Source: Neobacillus soli NBRC 102451 (lineage in GTDB: Bacteria > Bacillota > Bacilli > Bacillales > Cytobacillaceae). Taken from it: a stretch of 64,000 bases of DNA. The notes under the pieces were generated by a model, which saw only the letters and a list, made by a program, of their open reading frames with translations, did not search any database and was not told where the DNA came from. The translations under genes and the position numbers were made by a program. Below, piece after piece: positions 1 through 9,896 of this stretch (the first letter of the stretch is position 1; each line of letters opens with the position of its first letter). Location of the stretch: assembly GCF_001591665.1 (NCBI RefSeq), contig NZ_BCVI01000021.1:62001-126000 (forward strand), read 5' to 3'.

Positions 1-241
1 AAGCTTTGCCTGCACGGGTCCAAGAGAAGTAATCTTAGATCATGTTGACGGATTACTTGTCGAGGAAGGAAATATTGAGGATTTTACCAATAGTTTATTG
101 ACCTTGATTGAATCTGAATCATTAAGAAAAGAAATGGGAACAAAGGCGAAAGAGAATGTAGAGCGATATACATTTAACATTGTAGGCGGTAAATGGGAAG
201 AATTGATCCAGGAACAAGTGAAACAAAAACAAAAATCGTAA
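1..241 (+). CDS. Glycosyltransferase family 4, C-terminal end (partial)
   Basis: The reading frame is open from the window edge to a TAA at 239-241, so only about 79 C-terminal residues are visible. They contain GPREVI, then DGLLVEEG, then a helix-rich tail. This is the usual end of GT-B glycosyltransferases of family GT4, where the Pro-Arg-Glu and Asp-Gly segments belong to the nucleotide-sugar site. The gene lies upstream of teichoic acid polymerases in the same orientation, so a role in wall polymer glycosylation is likely but inferred. Donor and acceptor cannot be told from this fragment. Confidence 0.75.
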   Translation, partial: SFACTGPREVILDHVDGLLVEEGNIEDFTNSLLTLIESESLRKEMGTKAKENVERYTFNIVGGKWEELIQEQVKQKQKS

Positions 242-286
242 TAGCTGTGAATGAACAGGATATAATGATAACCAATATTTATACCT

Positions 287-316
287 GATGACTCTGGTGT
301 GTACCAGGGTCATTTT
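287..316 (+). terminator. Intrinsic terminator after the partial glycosyltransferase
   Basis: An 11-bp stem (288-298 with 303-313, one G-T pair) closes a GTGT loop and is followed by a short T run. It separates the partial glycosyltransferase from the next gene. Confidence 0.6.
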
Positions 317-396
317 AAACGTTGCCGTGTCTCCAACTTTTACCATGTGTTAAATGTTAATGACATAATTACATTTTGTAGTTTGACAAAAAAATC

Positions 397-407
397 TGTG
401 CTATAAT
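397..407 (+). promoter_or_regulatory. Extended -10 promoter for the 1196-aa teichoic acid enzyme
   Basis: TGCTATAAT at 399-407 is a perfect extended -10. A TTGACA at 383-388 lies only 13 bp upstream, too close for a normal sigma-A -35, so the extended -10 probably carries recognition. Predicted start near 414, leaving a leader of about 115 nt. Confidence 0.5.
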
Positions 408-528
408 CATGTCTGTTAATTAATTGAAAATGTATATTTTGTATGACCTTCACTCATTTCACAATGGGGAAATAAATAGATTCATGTTGGCTGCAAAATT
501 GGTAAGTTGATAAGGGAGCGTACTTTTA

Positions 529-3500
529 ATGAATCTAAAGGTTCTAAAAAGAAAAATTAAATTTATAATAGATCCGGTTTATAATTATTTTGCTAAAGAA
601 AATCACCGTCGGAATTATCGATATAGACGATATTTTGAAAAATTAGCCGTCATCGACAATACGATTTTGTATGAGAGCAGGGATGGGAAAAGTTTAACGG
701 ATAGCCCCTATGCTATTTTTAAATACCTAATCACTAACCCCAACTATAAGGATTACAAACATGTTTGGTCGGTAAGCAGCTTCGAAGAATTGGAACGTGT
801 GATTGACCAATATAGAAGTTTGCCAAATGTAAAATTTGTCAAACGGAATTCGAAAGAGTATCTCAAATGTTTGGCAACTAGTAAATATCTAATTAATAAC
901 TCTACCTTCCAATCATTTTTTATCCCAAAAGGTGATCAAGTTTATATTAATACCTGGCACGGGACGCCGCTTAAGAGTATGGGGTTTGATATCCCTGGGA
1001 ACCCATCGGTATCGCAGAATGTTGTTAGGAATTTCCTTAGTGCTGATTTTTTATTAAGTCCCAATCCGCATACAACTAGAATGTTCCTTGACAGCTACAA
1101 GCTAAACGGTGTGTATAACGGCGAAGTCATTGAAGGAGGATATCCGCGACTTGACCTTACCTTTCATACGGATTCAGCAGCATTTAACGCTTATTTAGCC
1201 GGATTAGGTCTAAGTATCGACAAAAACAAAAAAACGATTCTTTATGCACCGACCTGGAAAGGGACCAATGTCTCCAAAGCCAAAAACGATATGTTCCAAA
1301 TCATTGCCGATATGACCTATTTAAAGAGTCAGGTTGGGCAGGAATATAATCTATTCATTAAAGTCCATCCCTTTTTATATGACCAGGCTAAAACATTTAA
1401 TGAGATTAGCAGTATTCTCATTCCTGATTTTATCGACACAAACGAGTTGTTAAGTACGGTAGATCTGTTAATAACCGACTATTCAAGTATCTTTTTTGAT
1501 TATTTAGTGACGGATAAGCCAATCTTGTTCTATGTCTGGGATTACGACGATTATAATGCAGAAAGAGGCCGTTATCTGACGGATGATGAATTACCTGGTC
1601 CAACTCTTTTTACAATAAAGGAAGTTGCAGCAGCGGTTCACGATATTCCTAAGGTAAGTGCGGATTATAAAGAGGTATATAAGAACGCAAAAAATAGGTT
1701 TGTAGGCCATGATGACGGGCAGGTAACGAAACGAATCGTCGATTATATTTTTCATGCTAACAATGCGGCGGCTCTAAATGTCATTAAACATGTCGACTTA
1801 GCTAAAAAGAAAATTGTTATTTATCCGGGCGGGATGATGAACAATGGAATCACTTCTTCATTTATCAATCTGATGGATAACATTGACTATCATACCTATG
1901 ATGTCAGTATCTTTATGAATACACCTACTTCAAAAGAGGCTTTAAATAATATTGAAAAGGTGAATAAAAATGCTAGATTCGTTTTTCGAAATGGCCTGGC
2001 AGTATTTAGTATTTTTGAAGTCTATCGTGATAAATTCGTTCATAATCGTGGCGCGCATAGCACTCTAACCAAAATGCTCTACCCTGAAACGGCTTATCGA
2101 CGTGAGGTCAAAAGGCTATTTGGAAGATCACATTTTGACTTTTGCATCGATTTTAGTGGTTATAGTTTGTATTGGGCAAAATATCTACTTGCTACGGATG
2201 CAAACAGAAAAATCTGTTATATGCATAATGATTTACTATCAGACAGTGAAAGAACGATTAATGGCCGCAGGCCGCATCGGATTAATTTACGAGGACTTTT
2301 TTCAGTCTATCATCGGTTTGATAAGCTTGTCAGTGTTTCCGCAGGAACGATGGAGCTGAATAAAAAGAATTTACTGAGATATGCGGATGAGTCAAAATTT
2401 GATTACGTCATGAACTCGATTAATATGGAGAAAATTCTGACATTAAGTAATCAAGGGAATGCTGAGAATCAAGTTGGAGACCAAACCGAACCATCCATAG
2501 ACAATCTTATTCTTCGTTCACGAGCGGTTCTAATAAATCCGAAAAATCATTTCGTTTGGAATCGGCCGGCCGTTTTGAATGGGGCAGAAAAAATCGCTCC
2601 TGCTGCAGACTTTTTAAATAAAGAGGCTGCTATTTTACATGAGGCGCATACCGAAACAAATGAATATTTCAAATTCAGCATCGACGATCGGATTATCGGA
2701 TGGCTTGACCAGGAATGTTTTGAACTACTGCCGGATAGTATAATATTCGAAAATCACGTCAACAAACAAGCAATTCTTCAAAATGTATCGGGAAATGATA
2801 TTTGGAACCAACCATATAAAACCGAAGACATTCAAAAAGTGTCCTCCAGTAAGGATTATAAAGGAATTTTAGTTGATGTTGATCGTGAAGCGAGAACCCA
2901 GCATGGCATGTATAGCCGCTTTTCTATTAATGGAACGTACATTGGCTGGATTGATTCATCTGCATTGAAAACCGTTACTATTGATAATAGTTTTAAACGG
3001 ACTATCTATAAAATGTTGAATGATCAAAAGCATAAAAATATCATCCGCCATTTAGATAACCGAACGGTCGAGGAAAATAATTTATACGAACTGGCGATTA
3101 TTTCAAATCGGGGAAATTATGTAGTTTGGAGCAAAGCTTACCCTAACATCGATTGTAAAAAGATTATGGATGCGGCTGAATTACTAGATTCAGAGGTAAC
3201 CGTGATGAAATCTAATAAAACGGCAAAGGGAACTTTTTACTTGTTCTATCTTAATGGAAAACAAGTTGGCTGGTTAGATCAGCGTGCTTTTTCATTGATA
3301 GAGGAACCGGGTATTATTGCAGAAAAAGCGGTCAGCAGGATTGCGATAATTAACTTGTTAGACGAAGATATTGTCCGGAGCAGCCTGAATGGGCCGGAAT
3401 CCGCTGAAACAATAGTAAAGAATTACCGGGAGTTTAACGGAAAAACGGTAACCGTTGACAAGGAAGCAAGAACGATGGCTGGGACCTACTGTCATTTTGT

Positions 3501-4119
3501 TTATGAAGAGAGGTCTATTGGCTGGTTAGATAAACGTGCCTTCCAGATCATTGAAACACTGGGGATTGAAACAGGAACGACGTTTATTCCGGAGCCATCG
3601 CAGGAAAACTATAATTTCATTACAATGGGAAGATTATCACCGGAAAAAGGCCAGGATAATTTAATTAAAGCCTTTGCCCAATTCCTGAATGGCTCAGAAA
3701 AGTCCAAGCTATATATTTTGGGCGCAGGACCATTACGGAAGGACCTTGAAGCCCTGATTGAAGAACATCATCTGGAAGATTCCGTCTATCTTGTCGGACA
3801 AGTAGAAAACCCATTTAAGCTGATGAAAAAATGTGATTGTTTTGTCCTTTCCTCCCATTACGAGGGGCAGCCGATGGTTTTATTGGAGGCAATGACACTT
3901 GGGATGCAGATTATCGCCACCGATATTGTCGCCAATCGAACAGTATTGGAACAGGGCAGGTACGGACTATTAGTCGAGAATAGCATTGAAGGTCTTGAGA
4001 AAGGTCTAAATCAACTGGCTAACAATGAGTTGGCACATCAGCCAGATGAATTTAGAGCAGAAGAGTACAATAAAAAAGCAATGGGTACATTCTATAAGGT
4101 ATTAGAAGAAAATAATTAA
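529..4119 (+). CDS. Bifunctional TagF-like glycerophosphotransferase / GT4 glycosyltransferase with four GW modules
   Basis: 1196 aa. Residues about 30-415 form a CDP-glycerol:poly(glycerophosphate) transferase domain, with the WHGTP motif at 143-147 and ITDYSS at 315-320. A GT-B glycosyltransferase starts near residue 427 (IYPGGMMNNG, first Rossmann half). Its second half starts near 1028 (ITMGRLSPEKGQ) and has an E-x7-E motif at E1112/E1120, as in GT4. Between the halves sit four GW (SH3_8-like) modules ending in GW pairs at 724-725, 806-807, 914-915 and 998-999. No signal peptide is present, so it should act at the inner membrane face, probably making a glycosylated polyol-phosphate polymer. 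The ATG follows a GGGAG element. A paralogue with only two GW modules follows. The exact polymer is inferred. Confidence 0.85.
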   Translation: MNLKVLKRKIKFIIDPVYNYFAKENHRRNYRYRRYFEKLAVIDNTILYESRDGKSLTDSPYAIFKYLITNPNYKDYKHVWSVSSFEELERVIDQYRSLPNVKFVKRNSKEYLKCLATSKYLINNSTFQSFFIPKGDQVYINTWHGTPLKSMGFDIPGNPSVSQNVVRNFLSADFLLSPNPHTTRMFLDSYKLNGVYNGEVIEGGYPRLDLTFHTDSAAFNAYLAGLGLSIDKNKKTILYAPTWKGTNVSKAKNDMFQIIADMTYLKSQVGQEYNLFIKVHPFLYDQAKTFNEISSILIPDFIDTNELLSTVDLLITDYSSIFFDYLVTDKPILFYVWDYDDYNAERGRYLTDDELPGPTLFTIKEVAAAVHDIPKVSADYKEVYKNAKNRFVGHDDGQVTKRIVDYIFHANNAAALNVIKHVDLAKKKIVIYPGGMMNNGITSSFINLMDNIDYHTYDVSIFMNTPTSKEALNNIEKVNKNARFVFRNGLAVFSIFEVYRDKFVHNRGAHSTLTKMLYPETAYRREVKRLFGRSHFDFCIDFSGYSLYWAKYLLATDANRKICYMHNDLLSDSERTINGRRPHRINLRGLFSVYHRFDKLVSVSAGTMELNKKNLLRYADESKFDYVMNSINMEKILTLSNQGNAENQVGDQTEPSIDNLILRSRAVLINPKNHFVWNRPAVLNGAEKIAPAADFLNKEAAILHEAHTETNEYFKFSIDDRIIGWLDQECFELLPDSIIFENHVNKQAILQNVSGNDIWNQPYKTEDIQKVSSSKDYKGILVDVDREARTQHGMYSRFSINGTYIGWIDSSALKTVTIDNSFKRTIYKMLNDQKHKNIIRHLDNRTVEENNLYELAIISNRGNYVVWSKAYPNIDCKKIMDAAELLDSEVTVMKSNKTAKGTFYLFYLNGKQVGWLDQRAFSLIEEPGIIAEKAVSRIAIINLLDEDIVRSSLNGPESAETIVKNYREFNGKTVTVDKEARTMAGTYCHFVYEERSIGWLDKRAFQIIETLGIETGTTFIPEPSQENYNFITMGRLSPEKGQDNLIKAFAQFLNGSEKSKLYILGAGPLRKDLEALIEEHHLEDSVYLVGQVENPFKLMKKCDCFVLSSHYEGQPMVLLEAMTLGMQIIATDIVANRTVLEQGRYGLLVENSIEGLEKGLNQLANNELAHQPDEFRAEEYNKKAMGTFYKVLEENN

Positions 4120-4129
4120 GCATATTTAG

Positions 4130-4170
4130 CAGATGGATTCCAATCATTTTGTAATCCATCTGTTTTTTTT
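4130..4170 (+). terminator. Intrinsic terminator
   Basis: A 10-bp perfect stem (4130-4139 with 4153-4162) is followed by eight T. The two large paralogues are therefore probably separate transcription units. Confidence 0.8.
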
Positions 4171-4287
4171 ATGATAAAAACAGTATTAGATGCCCCGAAA
4201 TTATCAATACTTACATATATCGTCTTGAAAATGGGAAAAATATGTAATGTGGAATGGTGAGTATTGGTAAGGGAGCTGTAGTGTTTC

Positions 4288-7200
4288 ATGAATAGAAAGG
4301 TGTTAAAAAGAAGGATCAAGTTTATCATTGAACCAATTTATTATTATTTTCGAAAGGCACATCGGCGTAGGAATTTTCAATATACAAGGTATTTTAAAAA
4401 GTTAAAGGTGCTTAACAACACGATATTGTATGAGAGCAGGGATGGAAAAAGTTTAACAGATAGTCCCTATGCAATTTTTAAATACCTCTTAGATAACCCC
4501 GATTTTAAGGACTTTAACCATATTTGGTCGGTAAGCAGCTTTGAGGAATTAAAAACTGTGATTGGTCGATATAAAGGATTGAAAAATGTCACCTTTGTCA
4601 AACGTAATTCGAAAGAATATCTCAAATGTTTAGCAACGTGTAAATATCTCATTAATAACTCTACCTTTCAGTCCTTTTTTATCCCGAAAAAGGAACAGGT
4701 ATATGTGAATACATGGCATGGGACACCGCTGAAAAGCATGGGATTTGATATCCCCGGCAGTCCCGCCCATTCACAGAATGTCGTCCGGAATTTTCTCAGT
4801 GCTGATTATCTATTAAGCCCAAATGAGCATACGACAAACATGTTTCTTAACAGCTATAAACTGAACGGTTTGTATAATGGCGAAATTATTCAAGAAGGAT
4901 ATCCAAGAATTGACCTTACACTAAATACAGACCAGGAGACGTTCAAGTCCTTTTTAGCTGGATTAGCCTTAAATCTGGATAAAAATAAACAGACGATTCT
5001 TTATGGACCAACCTGGAAAGGGTCCAATATTTCAAAGGCCAAAAATGATATGTTTCAAATTATTAGTGATATGACCCATTTGAAGGCTCAAGTTGGTGAA
5101 GAGTATAATTTATTCATCAAAGTACATCCATTTTTATACGAACAGGCGAAGCAATTTGACGAAATTAAAGATATCTTAATTCCGGACTTTGTCGACACGA
5201 ATGAATTGTTAAGTATGGTCGATCTCTTAATCACGGATTACTCCAGTATCTTTTTTGATTATCTCGTAACAAACAAACCTGTTTTATTCTATATTTGGGA
5301 TTATGATGATTATAATGAGGAAAGAGGCCTTTATTTGGCTGATGATGAATTACCCGGGCCGACCCTTTTTACGATCCAGGAAGTGGCCGCAGCAGTGCAA
5401 AATATCCTTAAGATAATAGAAGATTACAAACCTGCTTATCACGCTGCTCAAAATAGGTTTACAGCCTACGATGATGGAAAAGTAACAAACAGAATTACCG
5501 GTTACATTTTTAATAGAAGTAATGCCCCTCTAAATGTAATCAAACCGTTGGAGACAGGGAAAAAAAGAATCCTGATTTATCCTGGCGGGATGATGAATAA
5601 TGGGATTACCTCTTCGTTTATTAATCTGATGGATAACATTGATTTTAGTAAGTATGATGTAAGTATTTTTATGAAGACACCGAAAACAAACGAAGCGTTG
5701 AATAATGTCGCTAAGGTCAATAAACAGGCACGGTTCCTTTTTCAAAATGGGACAGCTGTCAATAGTATTTTTGAGGTGTATCGTGATAAATTCGTACATA
5801 ATCGAGGAGCTCATAGTTATCTAACTAAAAGACTGTACCCTGAGAAGGCCTATAAGCGGGAATTCAAAAGATATTTTGGGAGAGCGCAATTTGATTATTG
5901 TATTGATTTCAGCGGCTATAGTTTGTATTGGGCAAAGTATTTACTTGCTTCTGATGCCCCCAAAAAAATTTGTTATATGCATAATGATATCCGCACTGAT
6001 AGTGAAAAGGTCATCAATGGGCGAAGACCGCACCGGATTAATTTAAGAGGGCTTTTTTCTGTCTATCATAAGTTTGATAAGCTTGTCAGCGTTTCCGCCG
6101 GTACGATGGAACTAAATAAACAACATTTAACGGAATATGCAGAGGAATTTCAATTTGATTATGTGATGAATTCGATTAATCCTAAAAAGATTTTGAAAGA
6201 TCCTCGTGAAGACAGTACTGGCGTGCTCACCACCCTTGAAACAAATCAGCTTTTAAGTAATGAAGTCTTTAAAGCGCGGGCGCGAATAAACAATCCCGGA
6301 GACCGGTTTGTATGGAATAGACCAGAGGTTTTGAAAGGTGCCGAAAAGCTTACTGCGGCTGCCAGTTTTGTCGATCAAGACGTCGCGATTATACGTGAAG
6401 CGCGGACAGAGTCAACAGATTATTATAAATTCACTATTGACGATCGGATTGTCGGATGGCTTGCAAAGGACTGTTTTGAGATTCTGCCTGACAGTATCCT
6501 TTTTGAAAAACAGGTGAATAAACTGGCTGTTGTTCGTCATGTCAATGATCATGATATTTGGAGTAGGCCTTATGAAACAGAGGGGACGCAAATGATATCC
6601 CCTGCTAAGGATTTTAAAGGGCTCTTAGTTGAGGTTAATCTTGAAGCAAGAACGCAGCAGGGGATGTATAGCAGGTTTTCAATCCGTGGAAAGCTGATTG
6701 GCTGGATTGAATCAGCGGCATTATACACCATCAGGGAATATGATATAAAAAACAACGCGAAAGCCAAATTAGAGAAATCGATGTATAAAACACTAAACTT
6801 TCGAAGATATAAAAGAATTGCCCCTAACGGAATGCTACCTGAAAAGGATGAAACCGAGAAAGTTGTCATTCCGGAGCCATCAACACAAAATTATAATTTC
6901 ATTACGATGGGAAGATTATCGCCGGAAAAAGGCCAGGACAACTTAATCAAGGCGTTTGGGAAATTTCAAGATGACTTCCAGAACAGCAAACTTTATATTC
7001 TGGGTGAAGGTCCCTTAAGGAAGGACCTCGAAAGTTTAATAGCAGAACTAAATCTTGAAGAATCCGTATACCTTATGGGACAATTAGATTATCCATTTAC
7101 ATTCATGAAAAAATGCGATTGTTTTGTGCTTTCCTCCCATTATGAGGGACAGCCGATGGTGTTATTAGAGGCGATGACACTTGGAATGAAAATTATCGCA

Positions 7201-7413
7201 ACCGACATTGTCGCCAATCGAACGGTGTTAGAGCAGGGCAGGTATGGATTATTAGTCGAGAATAGCATTGCGGGGCTTGAGCAAGGTCTGCAGCAGCTCG
7301 CCAGAAATGAGTTTGATAATAAACTTGATGAATTTATACCGGAAGAATACAATAAAAAGGCAATGGATACATTCTATCGGGTTTTAGAAGAAACAATGAC
7401 AAGGGCAGAGTGA
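4288..7413 (+). CDS. Bifunctional TagF-like glycerophosphotransferase / GT4 glycosyltransferase with two GW modules
   Basis: 1041 aa, a close paralogue of the preceding protein along its whole length. It has WHGTP at 143-147, a TagF-like ITDYSS motif, a GT4 first half beginning near 427, and a second half from about 869 with E-x7-E at E953/E961. Only two GW modules interrupt the glycosyltransferase (GW pairs at 723-724 and 805-806). A short charged linker occupies the place of modules three and four of the paralogue. The ATG has GGGAG about 11 nt upstream. galU follows 44 nt after the stop without a visible terminator, so UDP-glucose may be a relevant donor. Cytoplasmic face of the membrane; polymer identity inferred. 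Confidence 0.85.
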   Translation: MNRKVLKRRIKFIIEPIYYYFRKAHRRRNFQYTRYFKKLKVLNNTILYESRDGKSLTDSPYAIFKYLLDNPDFKDFNHIWSVSSFEELKTVIGRYKGLKNVTFVKRNSKEYLKCLATCKYLINNSTFQSFFIPKKEQVYVNTWHGTPLKSMGFDIPGSPAHSQNVVRNFLSADYLLSPNEHTTNMFLNSYKLNGLYNGEIIQEGYPRIDLTLNTDQETFKSFLAGLALNLDKNKQTILYGPTWKGSNISKAKNDMFQIISDMTHLKAQVGEEYNLFIKVHPFLYEQAKQFDEIKDILIPDFVDTNELLSMVDLLITDYSSIFFDYLVTNKPVLFYIWDYDDYNEERGLYLADDELPGPTLFTIQEVAAAVQNILKIIEDYKPAYHAAQNRFTAYDDGKVTNRITGYIFNRSNAPLNVIKPLETGKKRILIYPGGMMNNGITSSFINLMDNIDFSKYDVSIFMKTPKTNEALNNVAKVNKQARFLFQNGTAVNSIFEVYRDKFVHNRGAHSYLTKRLYPEKAYKREFKRYFGRAQFDYCIDFSGYSLYWAKYLLASDAPKKICYMHNDIRTDSEKVINGRRPHRINLRGLFSVYHKFDKLVSVSAGTMELNKQHLTEYAEEFQFDYVMNSINPKKILKDPREDSTGVLTTLETNQLLSNEVFKARARINNPGDRFVWNRPEVLKGAEKLTAAASFVDQDVAIIREARTESTDYYKFTIDDRIVGWLAKDCFEILPDSILFEKQVNKLAVVRHVNDHDIWSRPYETEGTQMISPAKDFKGLLVEVNLEARTQQGMYSRFSIRGKLIGWIESAALYTIREYDIKNNAKAKLEKSMYKTLNFRRYKRIAPNGMLPEKDETEKVVIPEPSTQNYNFITMGRLSPEKGQDNLIKAFGKFQDDFQNSKLYILGEGPLRKDLESLIAELNLEESVYLMGQLDYPFTFMKKCDCFVLSSHYEGQPMVLLEAMTLGMKIIATDIVANRTVLEQGRYGLLVENSIAGLEQGLQQLARNEFDNKLDEFIPEEYNKKAMDTFYRVLEETMTRAE

Positions 7414-7457
7414 TAAAAAACGCTGGTAAGATTTATTGAAATCAGGAGGTAAATTGA

Positions 7458-8342
7458 ATGAGTAAAGTCAAAAAGGCGATTATCCCGGCAGCGGGATTAG
7501 GTACCCGGTTTTTACCCGCTACCAAAGCAATGCCAAAAGAAATGCTGCCAATCGTTGATAAACCAACGATTCAATACATAGTCGAAGAAGCAATTGAATC
7601 AGGGATTGAGGATATTATCATTGTAACAGGTAAAGGGAAAAGAGCGATTGAGGATCATTTTGATAATGCCTTTGAGCTGGAAGAAAACTTAGCTCGTAAA
7701 GAGAAATTTGAACTGTTGGAACAAGTCCGTAAACCAGGGAATGTCGATATCCATTACATTAGACAAAAGGAACCTAAAGGTCTTGGCCATGCGATTTGGT
7801 GCGCAAGGAAATTCATTGGGAATGAACCCTTTGCAGTACTATTAGGTGATGATATCGTCCAGGCAGATGTTCCTTCGCTAAAGCAATTAATGAACCTCTA
7901 CGATCAAGTCGGTTCTTCCGTTATTGGTGTTCAGCCCGTCCCACGAGAAGAAACCCATCGATACGGGATCATTGACCCGATTCGCCAGGATGGCCGCATG
8001 TATGAAGTGAAAAACTTTGTGGAAAAGCCATCCGTGGAGTTAGCACCTTCGAATTTAGCCATTATGGGCAGATATATTTTAACACCGGAGATTTTCCAGC
8101 TGCTTGAAAACCAAGAATCAGGTTCCGGCGGCGAAATCCAACTAACGGATGCCATTCAACGATTGAATCGTTCTCAGAACGTCTATGCCTACGATTTTGA
8201 AGGAAAAAGATACGATGTCGGGGAAAAGTTAGGTTTTATTAAAACGACAATCGAAATGGCATTGAGCAGGGATGACTTAAGAGAGAACTTGCTTGACTAC
8301 TTAGTTCAGCTCGTCGGTCATGAAATGAAAATAAATAAATAA
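7458..8342 (+). CDS. galU: UTP-glucose-1-phosphate uridylyltransferase
   Basis: 294 aa, the normal length for bacterial GalU/GtaB. It makes UDP-glucose from UTP and glucose-1-phosphate. The N-terminal nucleotide-binding signature ([20 protein letters not shown]) spans about residues 12-31; [13 protein letters not shown] and GEIQLTDAI, all typical of the family, follow. The ATG is preceded by AGGAGG at good spacing. It sits among teichoic acid genes, where UDP-glucose serves polymer glycosylation and glycolipid anchor synthesis. In B. subtilis the orthologue is called gtaB. Confidence 0.95.
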   Translation: MSKVKKAIIPAAGLGTRFLPATKAMPKEMLPIVDKPTIQYIVEEAIESGIEDIIIVTGKGKRAIEDHFDNAFELEENLARKEKFELLEQVRKPGNVDIHYIRQKEPKGLGHAIWCARKFIGNEPFAVLLGDDIVQADVPSLKQLMNLYDQVGSSVIGVQPVPREETHRYGIIDPIRQDGRMYEVKNFVEKPSVELAPSNLAIMGRYILTPEIFQLLENQESGSGGEIQLTDAIQRLNRSQNVYAYDFEGKRYDVGEKLGFIKTTIEMALSRDDLRENLLDYLVQLVGHEMKINK

Positions 8343-8351
8343 ATAAATCTC

Positions 8352-8385
8352 AAGGCTGCTGATTCTTTCGCTGCAGCCTTGAAGT
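8352..8385 (+). terminator. Hairpin after galU
   Basis: An 8-bp perfect stem (8352-8359 with 8373-8380) is followed by a T-poor, weak tail. It overlaps the first possible TTG (8379) of the next reading frame, which argues against that start. Confidence 0.5.
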
Positions 8386-8423
8386 TGTTTGTTCCGAGAT
8401 TATTCATAAGGAGAGCTATTCCA

Positions 8424-9611
8424 TTGGTATCATTGTTGAAAAAAATAGCTTTAAAGGCTTATAAAATTTTATTTCAATTTGTGTCGATATTGCCGCGCAA
8501 GCAAAACTTAATCATATTTGAAAGCTTTCTTGGTAAGCAGTATAGCTGTAACCCAAGGGCTATCTATGAATATCTTAAAGTGCATCATCCTGAATACGAA
8601 TTGATTTGGAGTGTCGATCCCCGCTTTGAAAAAGGCTTTATTGATAAAGGGATTCCTTTCGCGCGAAGATTTTCGATTAAATGGCTTTTTTTGATGTCCC
8701 GGGCAAGGTTTTGGGTAACAAATAGCCGAATGCCGCTTTGGATCCCTAAGCCGAAGAACACTATTTACCTGCAAACCTGGCATGGAACACCTTTAAAGAA
8801 GCTGGCAGGTGATATGAAGGAAGTATTAATGCCTGGGACGACCACGGAGCAGTATAAGCAAAACTTCTTTCAAGAAACGAGGAACTGGGATTACTTAATT
8901 TCCCCTAATCGTTATTCCTCCGAAATTTTTAGGCGGGCCTTTCAGTTTGAGAAAGAAATGATTGAATCAGGCTACCCACGAAATGATATTTTTTATAAAC
9001 CGGAACGTGATGCGATTGCCGAGCAATTCAAGGAAACTCATCATCTCCCTAAGGATAAAAAGATTATTCTTTATGCGCCAACCTGGAGGGATAATCAATA
9101 TTATCAGGTAGGGAAATATAAGCTGGATTTACATCTGGATTTAGACATGCTTAGAGAAGAATTAGGGGATGAGTATATTGTTATTATGCGCATGCATTAT
9201 TTAGTTGCTGAGAACTTTGATCTTAGTGCTTTTGAAGGCTTTGCCTACGATTTTTCTAGACATGAGGACATCCAGGAACTGTACGTGATTAGCGATGTAC
9301 TGATAACCGATTATTCATCTGTGTTTTTTGATTATGCTAATTTAAAACGGCCGATGATTTTCTTTACCTATGATCTTGAAGAATATAAGGATGATATTCG
9401 TGGTTTTTACTTTGATTTTGAGGAAAAGGCTCCAGGTCCGCTTGTGGAAACAACGGAAGAAGTGATTGAGGCTGTAAAGGCCCTTTCTGACAAGAAATTT
9501 TCAAACGAAAAAATGAATGACTTTTATCAACGATTCTGTTATTTAGAAGACGGTCATGCAGCCGAAAGAGTAGTAAAAGAAGTCATTCTAAAAAATAGTT
9601 TGCTTAGATAA
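8424..9611 (+). CDS. TagF-like CDP-glycerol glycerophosphotransferase
   Basis: 395 aa from a TTG start at 8424, chosen because AAGGAG at 8408-8413 is correctly spaced. An upstream in-frame TTG at 8379 lies inside a hairpin and has no ribosome site. The protein is essentially one polymerase domain: LQTWHGTPLKKLAGDM (W119, H120), then SGYPRND, and ITDYSSVFFDYANLKRP, which closely matches the C-terminal catalytic part of TagF. B. subtilis TagF is much longer, so this is a catalytic-domain-only form. It transfers glycerol-phosphate from CDP-glycerol to a lipid-linked acceptor at the inner membrane face. Primase (TagF1-like) versus polymerase activity cannot be decided by sequence alone. Confidence 0.85.
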   Translation: MVSLLKKIALKAYKILFQFVSILPRKQNLIIFESFLGKQYSCNPRAIYEYLKVHHPEYELIWSVDPRFEKGFIDKGIPFARRFSIKWLFLMSRARFWVTNSRMPLWIPKPKNTIYLQTWHGTPLKKLAGDMKEVLMPGTTTEQYKQNFFQETRNWDYLISPNRYSSEIFRRAFQFEKEMIESGYPRNDIFYKPERDAIAEQFKETHHLPKDKKIILYAPTWRDNQYYQVGKYKLDLHLDLDMLREELGDEYIVIMRMHYLVAENFDLSAFEGFAYDFSRHEDIQELYVISDVLITDYSSVFFDYANLKRPMIFFTYDLEEYKDDIRGFYFDFEEKAPGPLVETTEEVIEAVKALSDKKFSNEKMNDFYQRFCYLEDGHAAERVVKEVILKNSLLR

Positions 9612-9617
9612 CTTAAA

Positions 9618-9656
9618 AACCCGAAGGCAAAGAAAATATGCCCTTCGGGTTTTTTG
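9618..9656 (+). terminator. Strong intrinsic terminator
   Basis: A 12-bp stem (9618-9629 with 9639-9651, one bulge) runs into six T. Confidence 0.85.
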
Positions 9657-9746
9657 TATTTTTTTATGCTAGCATTTCGACAAAAGTCAACCTATGAAAT
9701 TTTTCCTATTTTTTCATTTAAAGACAAGTATTTATTAGAATCTATA

Positions 9747-9772
9747 TAAATTATCTTCGTAATACGCGATAA
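9747..9772 (+). promoter_or_regulatory. Possible sigma-D-like promoter of the first autolysin
   Basis: TAAA at 9747-9750 and CGATA at 9767-9771 sit at roughly the spacing of sigma-D promoters (TAAA, about 15 bp, GCCGATAT). B. subtilis lytD, a glucosaminidase of similar type, uses sigma-D. The match is partial and A/T-rich chance matches are common. Confidence 0.25.
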
Positions 9773-9896
9773 TAGAGGATAATTCGAGGTGTTTTTCCAT
9801 CTTTCGCGAACAGCAATGAAGAAGTATGTAGAAATCTGTAGTTTCGTAGAAGGATTTATAGTAGGTTTCCATTTCTGGCAGATTATGGGGGATTCG

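Noticed and set aside
242..528. Riboswitch or T-box leader before the first teichoic acid enzyme
   Set aside because: Apart from a terminator for the upstream gene and an extended -10, no conserved T-box or riboswitch core was seen in the roughly 115-nt leader.
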